Part shown: positions 8,125 through 15,703 of the stretch, one piece after another
Numbering within the stretch: the first letter of the stretch is position 1
Layout: the number at the start of each line of letters is the position of its first letter
Assembly: GCF_003337375.1 (NCBI RefSeq)
Contig: NZ_QPJD01000001.1
Coordinates: 1 to 64,000 of the forward strand
Direction: 5' to 3'
DNA: 64,000 nucleotides
Source of the DNA: Paenibacillus prosopidis
Lineage (GTDB): Bacteria > Bacillota > Bacilli > Paenibacillales > Paenibacillaceae
Made by a program: the position numbers and the translations under genes
Notes under the pieces: model-generated
What the model was told of the DNA's origin: nothing
The model's input: only the letters and a program-made list of their open reading frames with translations
Databases searched by the model: none

Positions 8125-8640
8125 ATTCATCTCGGCAACAATTCCATTCACCTTAACATGTTGACGACATATCATCCTGAAGATTTAAAAGAAGTAGAGA
8201 GTCTGACAAAAGAAGAAAAAGAGCGTTTAGTTAAATTGAAGCTTTATGATAATGAACTATCTGGATACATGAAAATCCAAGCGACGCGTCCACAGACTTA
8301 GCCTATGCTTTAACCGACTCACCTGTTGGTCAACTAGCTTGATTGTTAAAAAAATTAAGGAATGGACTGACTCTACAAACCTTCCAGAAGAAGCTATCGA
8401 TAGTGATGATATTCTTACAAATGTAATGCTGTATTGGCTAACTGGAACAGCTGGATCTTCAACGTCTATACTATGAGACATTATTTAAGTATGACGCTTC
8501 AGGGAAGAACAAGGGAATTTCTGCAGTACCAACTGGTATAGCAGTTTTTCAGAAGATATTATGCTACCGATTCGTCGATTTGCCGAGCGCGATCATACGA
8601 TGATTCATTGGTCTGAGTTTAATAGTCCGGTTGCGGTCCT
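8125..8640 (+). pseudogene. Decayed epoxide hydrolase (alpha/beta hydrolase with EHN region)
   Basis: Pieces in shifting frames recover an epoxide-hydrolase C-terminal half: NMLTTYHPEDLKEV, then LAYALTDSPVGQLAW, KEWTDSTNLPEEAID, DILTNVMLYWLTGTAGSS, LYYETLFKYDAS, then VPTGIAVF, DIMLPIRRFAERDHT and HWSEFN. The chain is broken by at least three indels (near 8290, 8335 and 8470) and lacks the first half of the enzyme including the nucleophile region. The conserved end HWSEF...GGHFA is degraded. This is a clear relic with no function, and it shows that the zone is in decay or turnover. A copy of the dispersed element follows. Confidence 0.75.
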
Positions 8641-8670
8641 TTGCTTACTATAAATGAATATTTACGTTTG

Positions 8671-8756
8671 ATCGTTAAGCTAACGGGTACGATAGTTAAG
8701 TGCGAAAGGGCTGCCGCTTGGTAGCCCTTCACTACGAACGGGCAGTTTAGTTATGT
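8671..8756 (+). repeat. Dispersed intergenic element, full copy
   Basis: The left core GCTAACGGGTACGATAGT (8679-8696), a hairpin AAGGGCT-GCCGCTTGGT-AGCCCTT (8706-8729), and the right part ACGAACGGGCAGTTTAG form the longest copy. The next 200 bases up to 8983 show no gene. Confidence 0.65.
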
Positions 8757-8983
8757 GGAATCCATTACTAATACACAAAGTCGTTATATTCTGAGATAAT
8801 TAGATGGCAGAATTTCATTTAAGAAGATGGTAAAAAATTGAACCTTGGCTACCTCACAGTAAGTCGATCCCTTTTCATTTGCTGAAGAAACGAGAGTAGT
8901 TTTTTAAATAAAGAATAAGCTATTGTTTGTCTAGTTATAAATTGGTAAGTGATTGAAGCTGTTAAGATTAGGAGTCGATAATA

Positions 8984-9556
8984 ATGCGAACTTTTCGATT
9001 GGTACCTTTGGTTTTTGCAGTTTTGTTGATCATTTCCGTTTTACTAAATTTGTTCCAATGGAAACTAAATAATGAACAATCGGATAGAATCACGAACGTT
9101 CTAGGAGAAAGTGTGGCTAGTGGAAGGGGCCATTTAATTGAAACAATGGTTAATTTGGATAACGCTATTAAAGGTGAGCAAACCGTCATGTCCTTAAGAG
9201 AAACTTCCTCTAATATGGATGCGACATACAGAATATTAGAGCCAACAGTTCACCTCCACCCGAAATATTCGAATGAATGGCTGGAAATCAAAAAAACCTT
9301 ATTCGATATATCTCATTCTCAAACCCTTAGGAAAATAGAAGCCGCTTATCAGGCAGAGGGTGTTCTTACCTCAGAACAAAAAGATATACTTAAACAAATT
9401 CTGTTTTTTCTAACGGAAGTACGTGAAAGCCTTGAAGCACCCTCAATCCGTATATTAGTTGGTGGGGATCCTGATTTTTATATCCCTTCCGAAGCCATTC
9501 AACGAGCATTCCGTGCTGCAAATACAATTCAAGAATTTCTTCAAAGCAAACAATAA
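8984..9556 (+). CDS. Unrecognised membrane-anchored protein
   Basis: The 190-residue protein has an N-terminal hydrophobic segment (residues 6-23, VPLVFAVLLIISVLLNLF) acting as signal anchor, followed by a mostly helical, charged extracytoplasmic region. No catalytic motif is visible. Helices such as RKIEAAYQAEGVLTSEQKD and EAIQRAFRAANTIQEFLQSK suggest a helical bundle. ATG 8984 has AGGAGT upstream. I do not recognise the family. It is flanked on both sides by copies of the dispersed element and is followed by a terminator embedded in the second copy, so it is a single-gene unit. Confidence 0.6.
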   Translation: MRTFRLVPLVFAVLLIISVLLNLFQWKLNNEQSDRITNVLGESVASGRGHLIETMVNLDNAIKGEQTVMSLRETSSNMDATYRILEPTVHLHPKYSNEWLEIKKTLFDISHSQTLRKIEAAYQAEGVLTSEQKDILKQILFFLTEVRESLEAPSIRILVGGDPDFYIPSEAIQRAFRAANTIQEFLQSKQ

Positions 9557-9638
9557 TTACGCTAACGGGTACGATAGTGGAGCATGCTGCCGCGGTGCAG
9601 ATGCTCCATTTTTTGACTCAACTAACTGACAGTATAGT
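9557..9638 (+). repeat. Dispersed intergenic element, copy behind the 190-residue protein
   Basis: ACGCTAACGGGTACGATAGT (9559-9578) is an exact family core. It is followed by a GCTGCCGCGGTGC centre and, after a T-run, the right part CAACTAACTGACAGT. It begins on the stop codon of the gene. Confidence 0.65.
9578..9614 (+). terminator. Rho-independent terminator inside the repeat
   Basis: TGGAGCAT (9578-9585) pairs with ATGCTCCA (9601-9608) and is followed by six T. The repeat copy thus doubles as the terminator of the preceding gene. Confidence 0.65.
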
Positions 9639-9715
9639 GGGGGAATTTACCTGTATAGAAGCAGGGATTTACATGTTAAATTAGGATCAAATAAACAAAA
9701 AACAAGGGGAACGTT

Positions 9716-9877
9716 ATGAAAATCAGGTTACTTGAAGTATTAATTTGCATTGTGCAAGGCTTTTTTTCAGGGTTAATTCTGAGTGGGACTGGGAGACATA
9801 TTGAAGAAGGCGGAATTGAAATTTTGCTCGGATGCATCTTCTGGATATCTGTCTTTTCTTATATTAGAAATAGATGA
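9716..9877 (+). CDS. Small hydrophobic membrane protein, 53 residues
   Basis: ATG 9716 follows AAGGGG by seven bases and opens a 53-codon frame to TGA 9875-9877. It has two hydrophobic stretches, LLEVLICIVQGFFSGLIL and EILLGCIFWISVFSYI, separated by a short polar loop GTGRHIEEGGI, suggesting a two-span hairpin in the membrane. Its stop lies 24 bases before the next start, with AGGAGG between, so the two are probably co-transcribed. No family recognised. The good ribosome site and codon pattern argue that it is real despite its length. Confidence 0.55.
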   Translation: MKIRLLEVLICIVQGFFSGLILSGTGRHIEEGGIEILLGCIFWISVFSYIRNR

Positions 9878-9901
9878 TAAACTCCCAGGAGGAACGATAT
9901 A

Positions 9902-10366
9902 ATGGGTAACGGTATCAATCGTCTAGGAAAAAAAATTGTCATACCTGTTATTGTTTTAATCCTTTTTGCAGGATGGTTTTTATGGATAACATACGAACAT
10001 TCGAAAGCTAATGCAATAAAAAGCAAAGTAATATCAGCATTAAGTGTCGCTGTCGAGTTGCAGCAATACGAAGGAGAAAGAATTCTGCTTAAGCAGCAAA
10101 ACAGTTTGCCTTTTTACACAACTAACTTTAACGATACAGAACAACAGATAAAAGTCCTACAAGATATGTTATACCGCTTAAATTTAGATCAAACTGTTCC
10201 GCCCATAAAGGTATCTAAATTTAAGATGTTCCAAACGTCTTCTATTGATATTCATATAACTACCAAATACACAGAGGTTTTTGGAATTAAAAAAAGTATT
10301 ATCGTTCACACAACAGCGAAGTTAAAAGCATTTAAAAATAAAACAGGTCCAGAACAATTTGACTAA
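9902..10366 (+). CDS. Unrecognised membrane-anchored protein
   Basis: The 154-residue protein has an N-terminal transmembrane anchor (residues 11-30, IVIPVIVLILFAGWFLWIT). An extracytoplasmic domain of about 120 residues, rich in Lys, Ile and Thr, follows. Alternating beta pattern in SSIDIHITTKYTEVFG and KSIIVHTTAKLKAFKN suggests a beta sheet at the C-terminus. ATG 9902 has AGGAGG eight bases upstream. It follows the 53-residue membrane protein and may act with it at the cell surface. No motif allows a functional call. Confidence 0.6.
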   Translation: MGNGINRLGKKIVIPVIVLILFAGWFLWITYEHSKANAIKSKVISALSVAVELQQYEGERILLKQQNSLPFYTTNFNDTEQQIKVLQDMLYRLNLDQTVPPIKVSKFKMFQTSSIDIHITTKYTEVFGIKKSIIVHTTAKLKAFKNKTGPEQFD

Positions 10367-10527
10367 ATGTAGAACTTACACATTGATCGAAGGCAGTTGA
10401 CGATCAATAAAAAGATGTTCGTTATTATAAGGCTAAGGACTTCATTACCTGTTTAAGAGTCGCAACAATCATTTTTATCATGCGATTCTATTTATAGAAC
10501 GGAAACAAACCACATGGAGGAACAAAG

Positions 10528-10899
10528 ATGAGAAGAGCATTCTTAGTATTAACTATTGCTGTTGTTGGATTGATAATTGGATGCAGTACACAATCAGAAA
10601 AGGGCGATTATATCATTGAAAAAGAAATCGATAGTAACATTCCTATGATATTAGTTGCAAAGAATATTTCTGAAGAAGACTCAAAAACGAAATCCCGTTC
10701 TGATTTTATGAAAGACGGAACTGATTTAATGTTATATCACATAGAGGATACGAATTTGTATACAGACCTTAGTGTTGGAGAAAGGGTAAGTGTAGAAGCA
10801 AAAATGACTACGATGGATGGAAAAGAAATTACACATGTAATGCTATCGGATCCCCCACAAACAGTGGCAGGCAAAATAACCAGATATTCAATAAGATGA
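10528..10899 (+). CDS. Lipoprotein, DUF3221/YobA-like
   Basis: The 123-residue protein has a lipoprotein signal (residues 1-18) with lipobox LIIGC and Cys19 as the lipidation site. The mature part begins with GDYIIEKEIDSNIPMILVA and ends with a short beta-rich domain: LSVGERVSVEAKMTTMDGKEITHVMLSDPPQTVAGKI. This reads like a small OB-type fold with a G-E-R-V-x-V element, consistent with DUF3221 proteins such as YobA of Bacillus. The role of that family is unknown. ATG 10528 follows GGAGG. A dispersed element copy lies directly behind the stop. Confidence 0.65.
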   Translation: MRRAFLVLTIAVVGLIIGCSTQSEKGDYIIEKEIDSNIPMILVAKNISEEDSKTKSRSDFMKDGTDLMLYHIEDTNLYTDLSVGERVSVEAKMTTMDGKEITHVMLSDPPQTVAGKITRYSIR

Positions 10900-10902
10900 A
10901 TA

Positions 10903-10973
10903 TTTCGCTGGTAACGATAGAACACCGAAAGGGCTGCCGCGTGGTAGCCCTTCGTTACGATAACTGGCAGTTA
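10903..10973 (+). repeat. Dispersed intergenic element, copy behind the lipoprotein gene
   Basis: TTTCGCTGGTAACGATAGA (10903-10921) is a diverged core. The hairpin CGAAAGGGCT-GCCGCGTGGT-AGCCCTTCG (10926-10954) is nearly identical to that of the copy at 8704. The right end is ATAACTGGCAGTTATG. Confidence 0.6.
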
Positions 10974-11089
10974 TGCGCAACAAATTTTCTCCAATTTCGT
11001 CTTGTTACCAGAGGGAGTGAAAATTTTGAAAAAGTTGGTTTTAGGAATAACCTAGGGACGAGTTCTATACCTCAATAAACACGAAGGAC

Positions 11090-11137
11090 GTTAGCCGGCG
11101 AAGTTGCTGCCGTTTTCTGACGGGAACGATAATTCAA
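11090..11137 (+). repeat. Dispersed intergenic element, degraded copy
   Basis: ACGTTAGCCGGCG, then GTTGCTGCCG and CTGACGGGAACGATAAT show scrambled or inverted pieces of the family. Around it (10974-11428) I see no credible gene. Confidence 0.4.
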
Positions 11138-11153
11138 TATTGACTCCATTGAA

Positions 11154-11198
11154 CGGGAGACAAAACTGTTATCCAATAGTTTTGTCTTCCGTTTTTTA
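11154..11198 (+). terminator. Strong intrinsic terminator
   Basis: CGGGAGACAAAACT (11154-11167) pairs with AGTTTTGTCTTCCG (11178-11191) with one mismatch, followed by six T. No gene lies directly in front, so it may close a lost gene or a small transcript. Confidence 0.65.
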
Positions 11199-11428
11199 TT
11201 TAAGCAAATTTATACCGGTACAAATAACGGATGTGATGTACTTGTACACTAGTCATGGATCCTTTTCAAAGACTCCGCCAAAATGTAGGTATCAAGGTGT
11301 TGTCTCTTTGGTCTTTACACCTTTTGTTTCACCCTATTCCGAAATTCATAATAATTTAATTTTTGTCATATCCGCTCGGCATGTGACCGCTTTCAATTGA
11401 ATAAAGTATACATAGACAGATTCACATG

Positions 11429-11504
11429 CTCTCGAGGCTGGTGTTTCCTGCGCAAACTTGAGAAATAGCTTTCGAGGTTGGATTTTGCTAACGCAAAACC
11501 TGAG
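11429..11504 (+). ncRNA. Two tandem hairpins in the leader of the methionine aminopeptidase gene
   Basis: Two similar units follow each other: CTCGAGGCTGGTGTTTCCTG continuing CGCAAACTTGAG (11431-11462), and TTCGAGGTTGGATTTTGC continuing TAACGCAAAACCTGAG (11471-11504). In the second, TTTTGC pairs with GCAAAA and CGAGG/CCTGAG pair below. Its 3' arm runs into the GAGGGAGG ribosome site, so folding would hide it. This suggests translational control; the ligand or protein is unknown. Confidence 0.4.
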
Positions 11505-11516
11505 GGAGGTACACAC

Positions 11517-12269
11517 ATGGCAGTGGATTTGAAAACGAAAGAACATATCCGCGGCATTCGCAAGGCGGGCCGTATTGTTGCGGCCTGCCACAAAGCGCTT
11601 TCCAAACGGATCGCACCAGGCGTAACCACGCAAGAAATTGATCGATTTGTTGAGCGGTTTATGCTAGATCGCGGAGCTACTCCTGCTCAGAAGGGATATA
11701 AGGGATATCCGTTTGCGACGTGTGCTTCCGTGAACGAGGTCGTCTGCCACGGATTTCCCGATTCGGTGCCGCTGGAGACAGGAGATATCGTTACAATTGA
11801 CATGGTGGCGGATTTGGATGGCTGGAAGGCCGATTCCGCATGGACGTACGCGATCGGCCGAACGACAGCCTCGACCGAAAAGCTGCTGTCTATTGCGAAG
11901 CAAGCCATGTTGGACGGTATAAAGCAGGCGGTTCCGGGAAATAGACTCGGCGATATTGGCTTTGCGGTACAGTCAAGGGCAGAGCGGGCAGGCTTCCAGG
12001 TCGTTACTGCTTTTGTAGGTCATGGCATTGGAAGAAGCATGCACGAATATCCCGAGGTCGTGTATCGCGGCATTCCGGGTCAAGGGATCGAGCTTGAGGA
12101 AGGCATGGTCATAACAATCGAACCCATTATAACAGCGGGGCGGGCAGAGGTATACATAGGCCCAGACGGTTGGACAGCAAGCACAAGAGACGGTGGTTGG
12201 GCGGCTCAATTCGAGCACACGGTTGCCGTTACGAAGGAAGGCCCGATCGTTTTGACCCGTTGGGAATAG
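11517..12269 (+). CDS. map: Methionine aminopeptidase, type I
   Basis: The 250-residue enzyme removes the initiator methionine from nascent proteins in the cytosol. All metal ligands and catalytic residues of type I MetAP can be placed: H78 (CHGFP), D95 (TIDMV), D106 (ADSAWT), H169 (VGHGIG), H176 (MHEYP), E202 (TIEPI) and E233 (FEHTV). ATG 11517 follows GAGGGAGG by seven bases; the upstream in-frame TTG lies inside the leader hairpin. It is not in the ribosomal-protein operon where the main map gene usually lies, so it is probably a second, YflG-type copy. It stands alone with its own leader and terminator. Confidence 0.93.
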   Translation: MAVDLKTKEHIRGIRKAGRIVAACHKALSKRIAPGVTTQEIDRFVERFMLDRGATPAQKGYKGYPFATCASVNEVVCHGFPDSVPLETGDIVTIDMVADLDGWKADSAWTYAIGRTTASTEKLLSIAKQAMLDGIKQAVPGNRLGDIGFAVQSRAERAGFQVVTAFVGHGIGRSMHEYPEVVYRGIPGQGIELEEGMVITIEPIITAGRAEVYIGPDGWTASTRDGGWAAQFEHTVAVTKEGPIVLTRWE

Positions 12270-12283
12270 AGGGGTTTAACATA

Positions 12284-12331
12284 AAAAGCCGAGTAAGATT
12301 CAGGTATCGCACCTGCATCTGCTCGGCTTTT
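12284..12331 (+). terminator. Terminator behind map
   Basis: AAAAGCCGAG (12284-12293) pairs with CTCGGCTTTT (12322-12331), with a nested CAGGT/ACCTG hairpin inside. The T-run is part of the right arm. Confidence 0.75.
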
Positions 12332-12671
12332 AAATTCGGCGGCAGCACCGTAATTGGAGTCAATTGCAAATGACGGTCGAAGGGGCTTTCCAAAAGCATT
12401 TTGGGAAAGCGCTTCGTTTTATCATGTGCAGCAGCGGTTATCGTGACGAGCAGCCAAGGTGAAGAACTGGAAAACCTCCTGTTAATCTTGCCCGCATGCA
12501 CTATGTTGAATTATATTGCTGGAAAACCTCCCGCTAATCTAACAAAAAAACACTTTTGAGCGGGCAAGGTGCCGAATCAGAGGGAGAAATTCCGCCTCCG
12601 CGCTATCCTCTCGTTTTCAGTCCGGGTCTAATGTCCTCTTTTTCATTTGAAAATACAGGGATATTTTACTA
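12332..12671. other. Gene-free stretch with nested repeats before the sac promoter
   Basis: No gene is seen. An 11-bp hairpin GCTTTCCAAAA / TTTTGGGAAAGC lies at 12385-12410. A 22-bp imperfect direct repeat occurs at 12467-12488 and 12519-12540 (CTGGAAAACCTCC, then TTAATCT or CTAATCT). CTTGCCCGC (12487-12495) is inverted as GCGGGCAAG (12560-12568). The region could fold into a complex RNA or be decayed mobile DNA; nothing decides between these. Confidence 0.35.
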
Positions 12672-12700
12672 TTGATATAAAATTTTTGCCTTGCTAGAAT
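12672..12700 (+). promoter_or_regulatory. Promoter of the sucrose operon
   Basis: TTGATA (12672-12677), a 17-base spacer and TAGAAT (12695-12700) place the transcription start near 12707. That is just upstream of the antiterminator site and about 200 bases before the first start codon. Confidence 0.65.
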
Positions 12701-12727
12701 AAGGATGCAAAACGAATTACATACAGC

Positions 12728-12820
12728 GGGATTGTTACTGCACAGCAGGCAAGACCTAAAATGTTTGAGGATGACCGTACCGGCAGGTGCGTTATTCTTT
12801 GGACGTTTTAGGTCTTTTTT
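12728..12820 (+). promoter_or_regulatory. RAT antiterminator site overlapping a leader terminator
   Basis: GGGATTGTTACTGC followed by GCAGGCAAGACC (12728-12756) matches the ribonucleic antiterminator sequence recognised by SacT/SacY/LicT proteins. It overlaps the 5' arm of an intrinsic terminator, AGACCTAAAA (12752-12761) pairing with TTTTAGGTCT (12806-12815) plus a T-run. When the antiterminator protein, encoded at 17639, binds the RAT hairpin, the terminator cannot form and transcription enters the fructosyltransferase gene. This is the known sacB/sacPA logic. Confidence 0.88.
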
Positions 12821-12909
12821 TGTTCCGCGAAAACGGAGGGAGGATCCGGAATAAAAGGTTAACTGCAGCAGAAAAAATAATAAGCAATCAATTCTTGGGA
12901 GGAATAAAA

Positions 12910-15558
12910 ATGAAAAAAGCAGCTAAATTTGGGAAACTGGTGTTGACCGCAGCGATTCTCGCAAGCAGTCTGACGGCGACTTCCGTTTCGGCAAAAGCAG
13001 CGCAGAATCCGTCTGTGCCTAACGATTACACGGCCGTCTGGTCCCGTCAGGCAGCGGAGCAAGTCAAGCTTACGTCTGAGAACACGGCACCAAAGATTGA
13101 CACTAACTTTAAACTGGCCGCTCCTGATGTATGGATCTGGGATACTTGGCCGCTCCAAAACCGCGATGGCTCCCTTGCTGTCGTCAACGGCTACAGAATC
13201 GCATTCGCATTGGTGGCTCCGCGTACGTTCGGATGGAACGACCGTCACACCGAAGCCAGAATCGGTATGTTCTACTCCAAGGACGGAGTCGACTGGACTT
13301 ACGCAGGCATTCCTTATGACTATGATAAAGCTTACGGCCACATGCAATGGGCCGGTTCCGCAATGCTGGACAAAAAAGGCAAAATTCACTTGTTCTACAC
13401 GGCTACTACCGATATGAATGCGGGCGGCGGCAAAGAGTGGGATCAGAACGGCTGGGTACAGCGGGCTGAGCAACGTCTGGCCAAAACGACTTTCGACATT
13501 AAAGCGGATGACAGCGGCGTTAAGCTGATCAATGAAGGCCAGCACCAAATCATCGCCGAGCCGGACGGCAAGTACTACGAAACGATTGAACAGTTCCATG
13601 ATGGAGGCCATAACATCACGGCTTTCCGTGATCCGTTCTTCTTCCAGGATCCGAATACAGGCAAAGAGTACATCATCTTCGAAGGCCAAGTAGGCGGCAA
13701 ATCGAGCGAACAAAAACTGAAGCCTGAGAACATCGGCGACGAAGAATACCGCAGCACGCATACCGTTCCGGATAGAGCTGAACTGTATGACGGTAACATC
13801 GGTATTGCGGAAGTAACCGACAAAGATGCGTCCAAACTGAAGCTGCTTCCTCCTTTGCTCGAATCCATCGGTACGAACCATCAAGTGGAACGTCCACACA
13901 TGTACATCAAAGGCAATGATTATTACCTGATGACGATCAGTCATACCTTCACGTACGCACCAGGCCTGACCGGTCCGGACGGCGTATACGGCTTCCACAA
14001 CGAAGGCGGCATCCGCGGCGATTACAAACCGCTTAACGGTTCCGGTCTAGTTGTAGCCAACCCGAAAGAAAGCCCGTACCAGGCTTACTCCTGGATGGTT
14101 CTTCCGGATGAAACGGCAATCAGCTTCATCAACGAACCGCTTGACGAGAACGGCAATGTGAAACACGGCGGTACATTCGCTCCAACGCTGCAGCTGTCCT
14201 TCGAGGGCGACAAAACTAAAATCGTCGGTGAACTGCAGCACGGCGAAATCCGCGATTTCGGCCCTTATCTCAGCGCTAAAGATGTAACAAAAATGGAGAA
14301 AAAAAATTCCCAAACTGAAATAACAACGACGAACTGGACACGCGAGCAAGCGTCCATGATCGAACAAAACGAAGACAACACCCTGCCTTACACGGATATC
14401 AAAAAGCTTGAAAAAATGACGCCGGACTATCACATCTGGGATACATGGCCGCTGATGGACCGCGACGGAAATATCGCTACGTACAAAGGCTATAAAGTGC
14501 TCTTCGCGCTTTCCGCACCGAGCGATGTGCTGCCGGGCAAAGTTCACGATATCGCAACGATTCGTTACTTCATCTCGAAAGATGGCAAGGAATGGAAATT
14601 TGTGGGCGACCTGTTCCCGGAAGGCACTAAGCTCGGTTCCCGTCAATGGGCAGGTTCCGCGATGCTGGACGGCGATAAAATCCATGCATTCTACACCGCT
14701 ACCGGCCATGAAGGCGAGAAAAACCTGACTTATGAACAGCGCTTGGCTATGTCCATCGGTGAAATCGAAGCAGACAAAAACGGCGTAAAATTCACGAACT
14801 GGACTCCGCACCGCATCATTATGGAGCCGGACGGCGAATACTACCAAACGCTGGAGCAAGCGAAGCAAGGTGAAGGCGGCGGTTACGCTTTCCGTGATCC
14901 AATGTGGTTTAAAGATCCTAAAACGAAAAAAGAATACCTTATATTCGAAGGCCAATCCGCAGGCGCTGTTGCCGACCGCGAATTGAAGCCGGAATACATC
15001 GGCAGCGAAGAGTTCCAGAAAAATCATACCGTTCCTGCAGGCGCAGCTTATGCCAACGCGAACATCGGTATTATCGAAGTCGTTAAAGGCGATTTCAATA
15101 ACCTGAAGCTTCTTCCCCCGCTTCTTGAAGCGAACTACGTAAACGAAGAACTGGAGCGTCCGCACATCGTGGTGAAGAACGGTAAATACTATCTGTTCAC
15201 AGATAGCCACATTAACAAATACGCGGAAGGTCTGAAAGGTCCTGAAGGCCTGTACGGTTTCGTATCCGACAAACTGGGCGAAGGCTACGAACCGCTGAAC
15301 GGCAGCGGTCTGGTTATCGCCAACCCTAAGAACAACCCGTACCAAGCTTATTCTTGGCTGGTTCTGCCGAACCTGAACGTCGTCGGCTTCGCGCATTTCG
15401 GCGATTTGGGCGAAATGGCCATCGGAGATGTCGGCAATCAGTCTCCTGAATATCAATTCGAACACTGGGGCGGCACGCTGCCTCCGACGGTCAAAATTGC
15501 CCTCAATGGCGACACAACCAAAATTGCAGGAGAACTTCCTCCAGGCTGGATCAATTAA
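12910..15558 (+). CDS. Secreted fructosyltransferase/levansucrase with two GH68 domains
   Basis: The 882-residue protein has a Sec signal peptide (about residues 1-31, ending VSAKAAQ) and two complete GH68 five-blade propellers. Domain 1 (about 35-455) has nucleophile D78 (WDTWPL), stabiliser D241 (FRDP) and acid/base E327 (VERPH). Domain 2 (about 475-882) has D511 (WDTWPL), D663 (FRDP) and E749 (LERPH). Both also keep WAGSAM and NGSGLV motifs. GH68 enzymes split sucrose and transfer fructose to make levan, inulin-type oligosaccharides or fructose. Single-domain SacB is about 470 residues, so this is a tandem duplication or fusion. ATG 12910 follows GGGAGG; an upstream frame from 12787 is in the leader. 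It is controlled by the RAT leader and lies first in the operon. Product spectrum cannot be read. Confidence 0.9.
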   Translation: MKKAAKFGKLVLTAAILASSLTATSVSAKAAQNPSVPNDYTAVWSRQAAEQVKLTSENTAPKIDTNFKLAAPDVWIWDTWPLQNRDGSLAVVNGYRIAFALVAPRTFGWNDRHTEARIGMFYSKDGVDWTYAGIPYDYDKAYGHMQWAGSAMLDKKGKIHLFYTATTDMNAGGGKEWDQNGWVQRAEQRLAKTTFDIKADDSGVKLINEGQHQIIAEPDGKYYETIEQFHDGGHNITAFRDPFFFQDPNTGKEYIIFEGQVGGKSSEQKLKPENIGDEEYRSTHTVPDRAELYDGNIGIAEVTDKDASKLKLLPPLLESIGTNHQVERPHMYIKGNDYYLMTISHTFTYAPGLTGPDGVYGFHNEGGIRGDYKPLNGSGLVVANPKESPYQAYSWMVLPDETAISFINEPLDENGNVKHGGTFAPTLQLSFEGDKTKIVGELQHGEIRDFGPYLSAKDVTKMEKKNSQTEITTTNWTREQASMIEQNEDNTLPYTDIKKLEKMTPDYHIWDTWPLMDRDGNIATYKGYKVLFALSAPSDVLPGKVHDIATIRYFISKDGKEWKFVGDLFPEGTKLGSRQWAGSAMLDGDKIHAFYTATGHEGEKNLTYEQRLAMSIGEIEADKNGVKFTNWTPHRIIMEPDGEYYQTLEQAKQGEGGGYAFRDPMWFKDPKTKKEYLIFEGQSAGAVADRELKPEYIGSEEFQKNHTVPAGAAYANANIGIIEVVKGDFNNLKLLPPLLEANYVNEELERPHIVVKNGKYYLFTDSHINKYAEGLKGPEGLYGFVSDKLGEGYEPLNGSGLVIANPKNNPYQAYSWLVLPNLNVVGFAHFGDLGEMAIGDVGNQSPEYQFEHWGGTLPPTVKIALNGDTTKIAGELPPGWIN

Positions 15559-15583
15559 GAAACGAATTGAATAATGTCTAAAA

Positions 15584-15615
15584 GCTGCTCTCAGCCCATG
15601 CTGAGGGCAGTTTTT
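15584..15615 (+). terminator. Terminator between the GH68 gene and the PTS genes
   Basis: GCTGCTCTCAGC (15584-15595) pairs with GCTGAGGGCAG (15600-15610), loop CCAT, followed by five T. Read-through or a separate promoter is needed for the PTS genes; TATAAT at 15667-15672 is a possible -10 box without a good -35. Confidence 0.7.
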
Positions 15616-15703
15616 GGCGATAATTGGGATTTTTATTGACAGATAACAAGCCGGTGAAACGAATGTTATAATAACGGAAACATGCTTTAGGGAGGAACCT
15701 GCC

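Noticed and set aside
126-11137. Interpretation of the dispersed repeats as a CRISPR array
   Set aside because: Copies are far apart, diverged, and separated by genes, not by uniform spacers; no cas genes are present.
11104-11400. Plus-strand frame of 98 codons before map
   Set aside because: It reads through a strong terminator (11154-11198) and lacks a ribosome site.
12784-12909. N-terminal extension of the GH68 gene from 12787
   Set aside because: It lies in the RAT/terminator leader; ATG 12910 has the ribosome site and the signal peptide.
12859-13998. Second long minus-strand frame opposite the GH68 gene
   Set aside because: Same reason: antisense shadow, with no motifs of its own.
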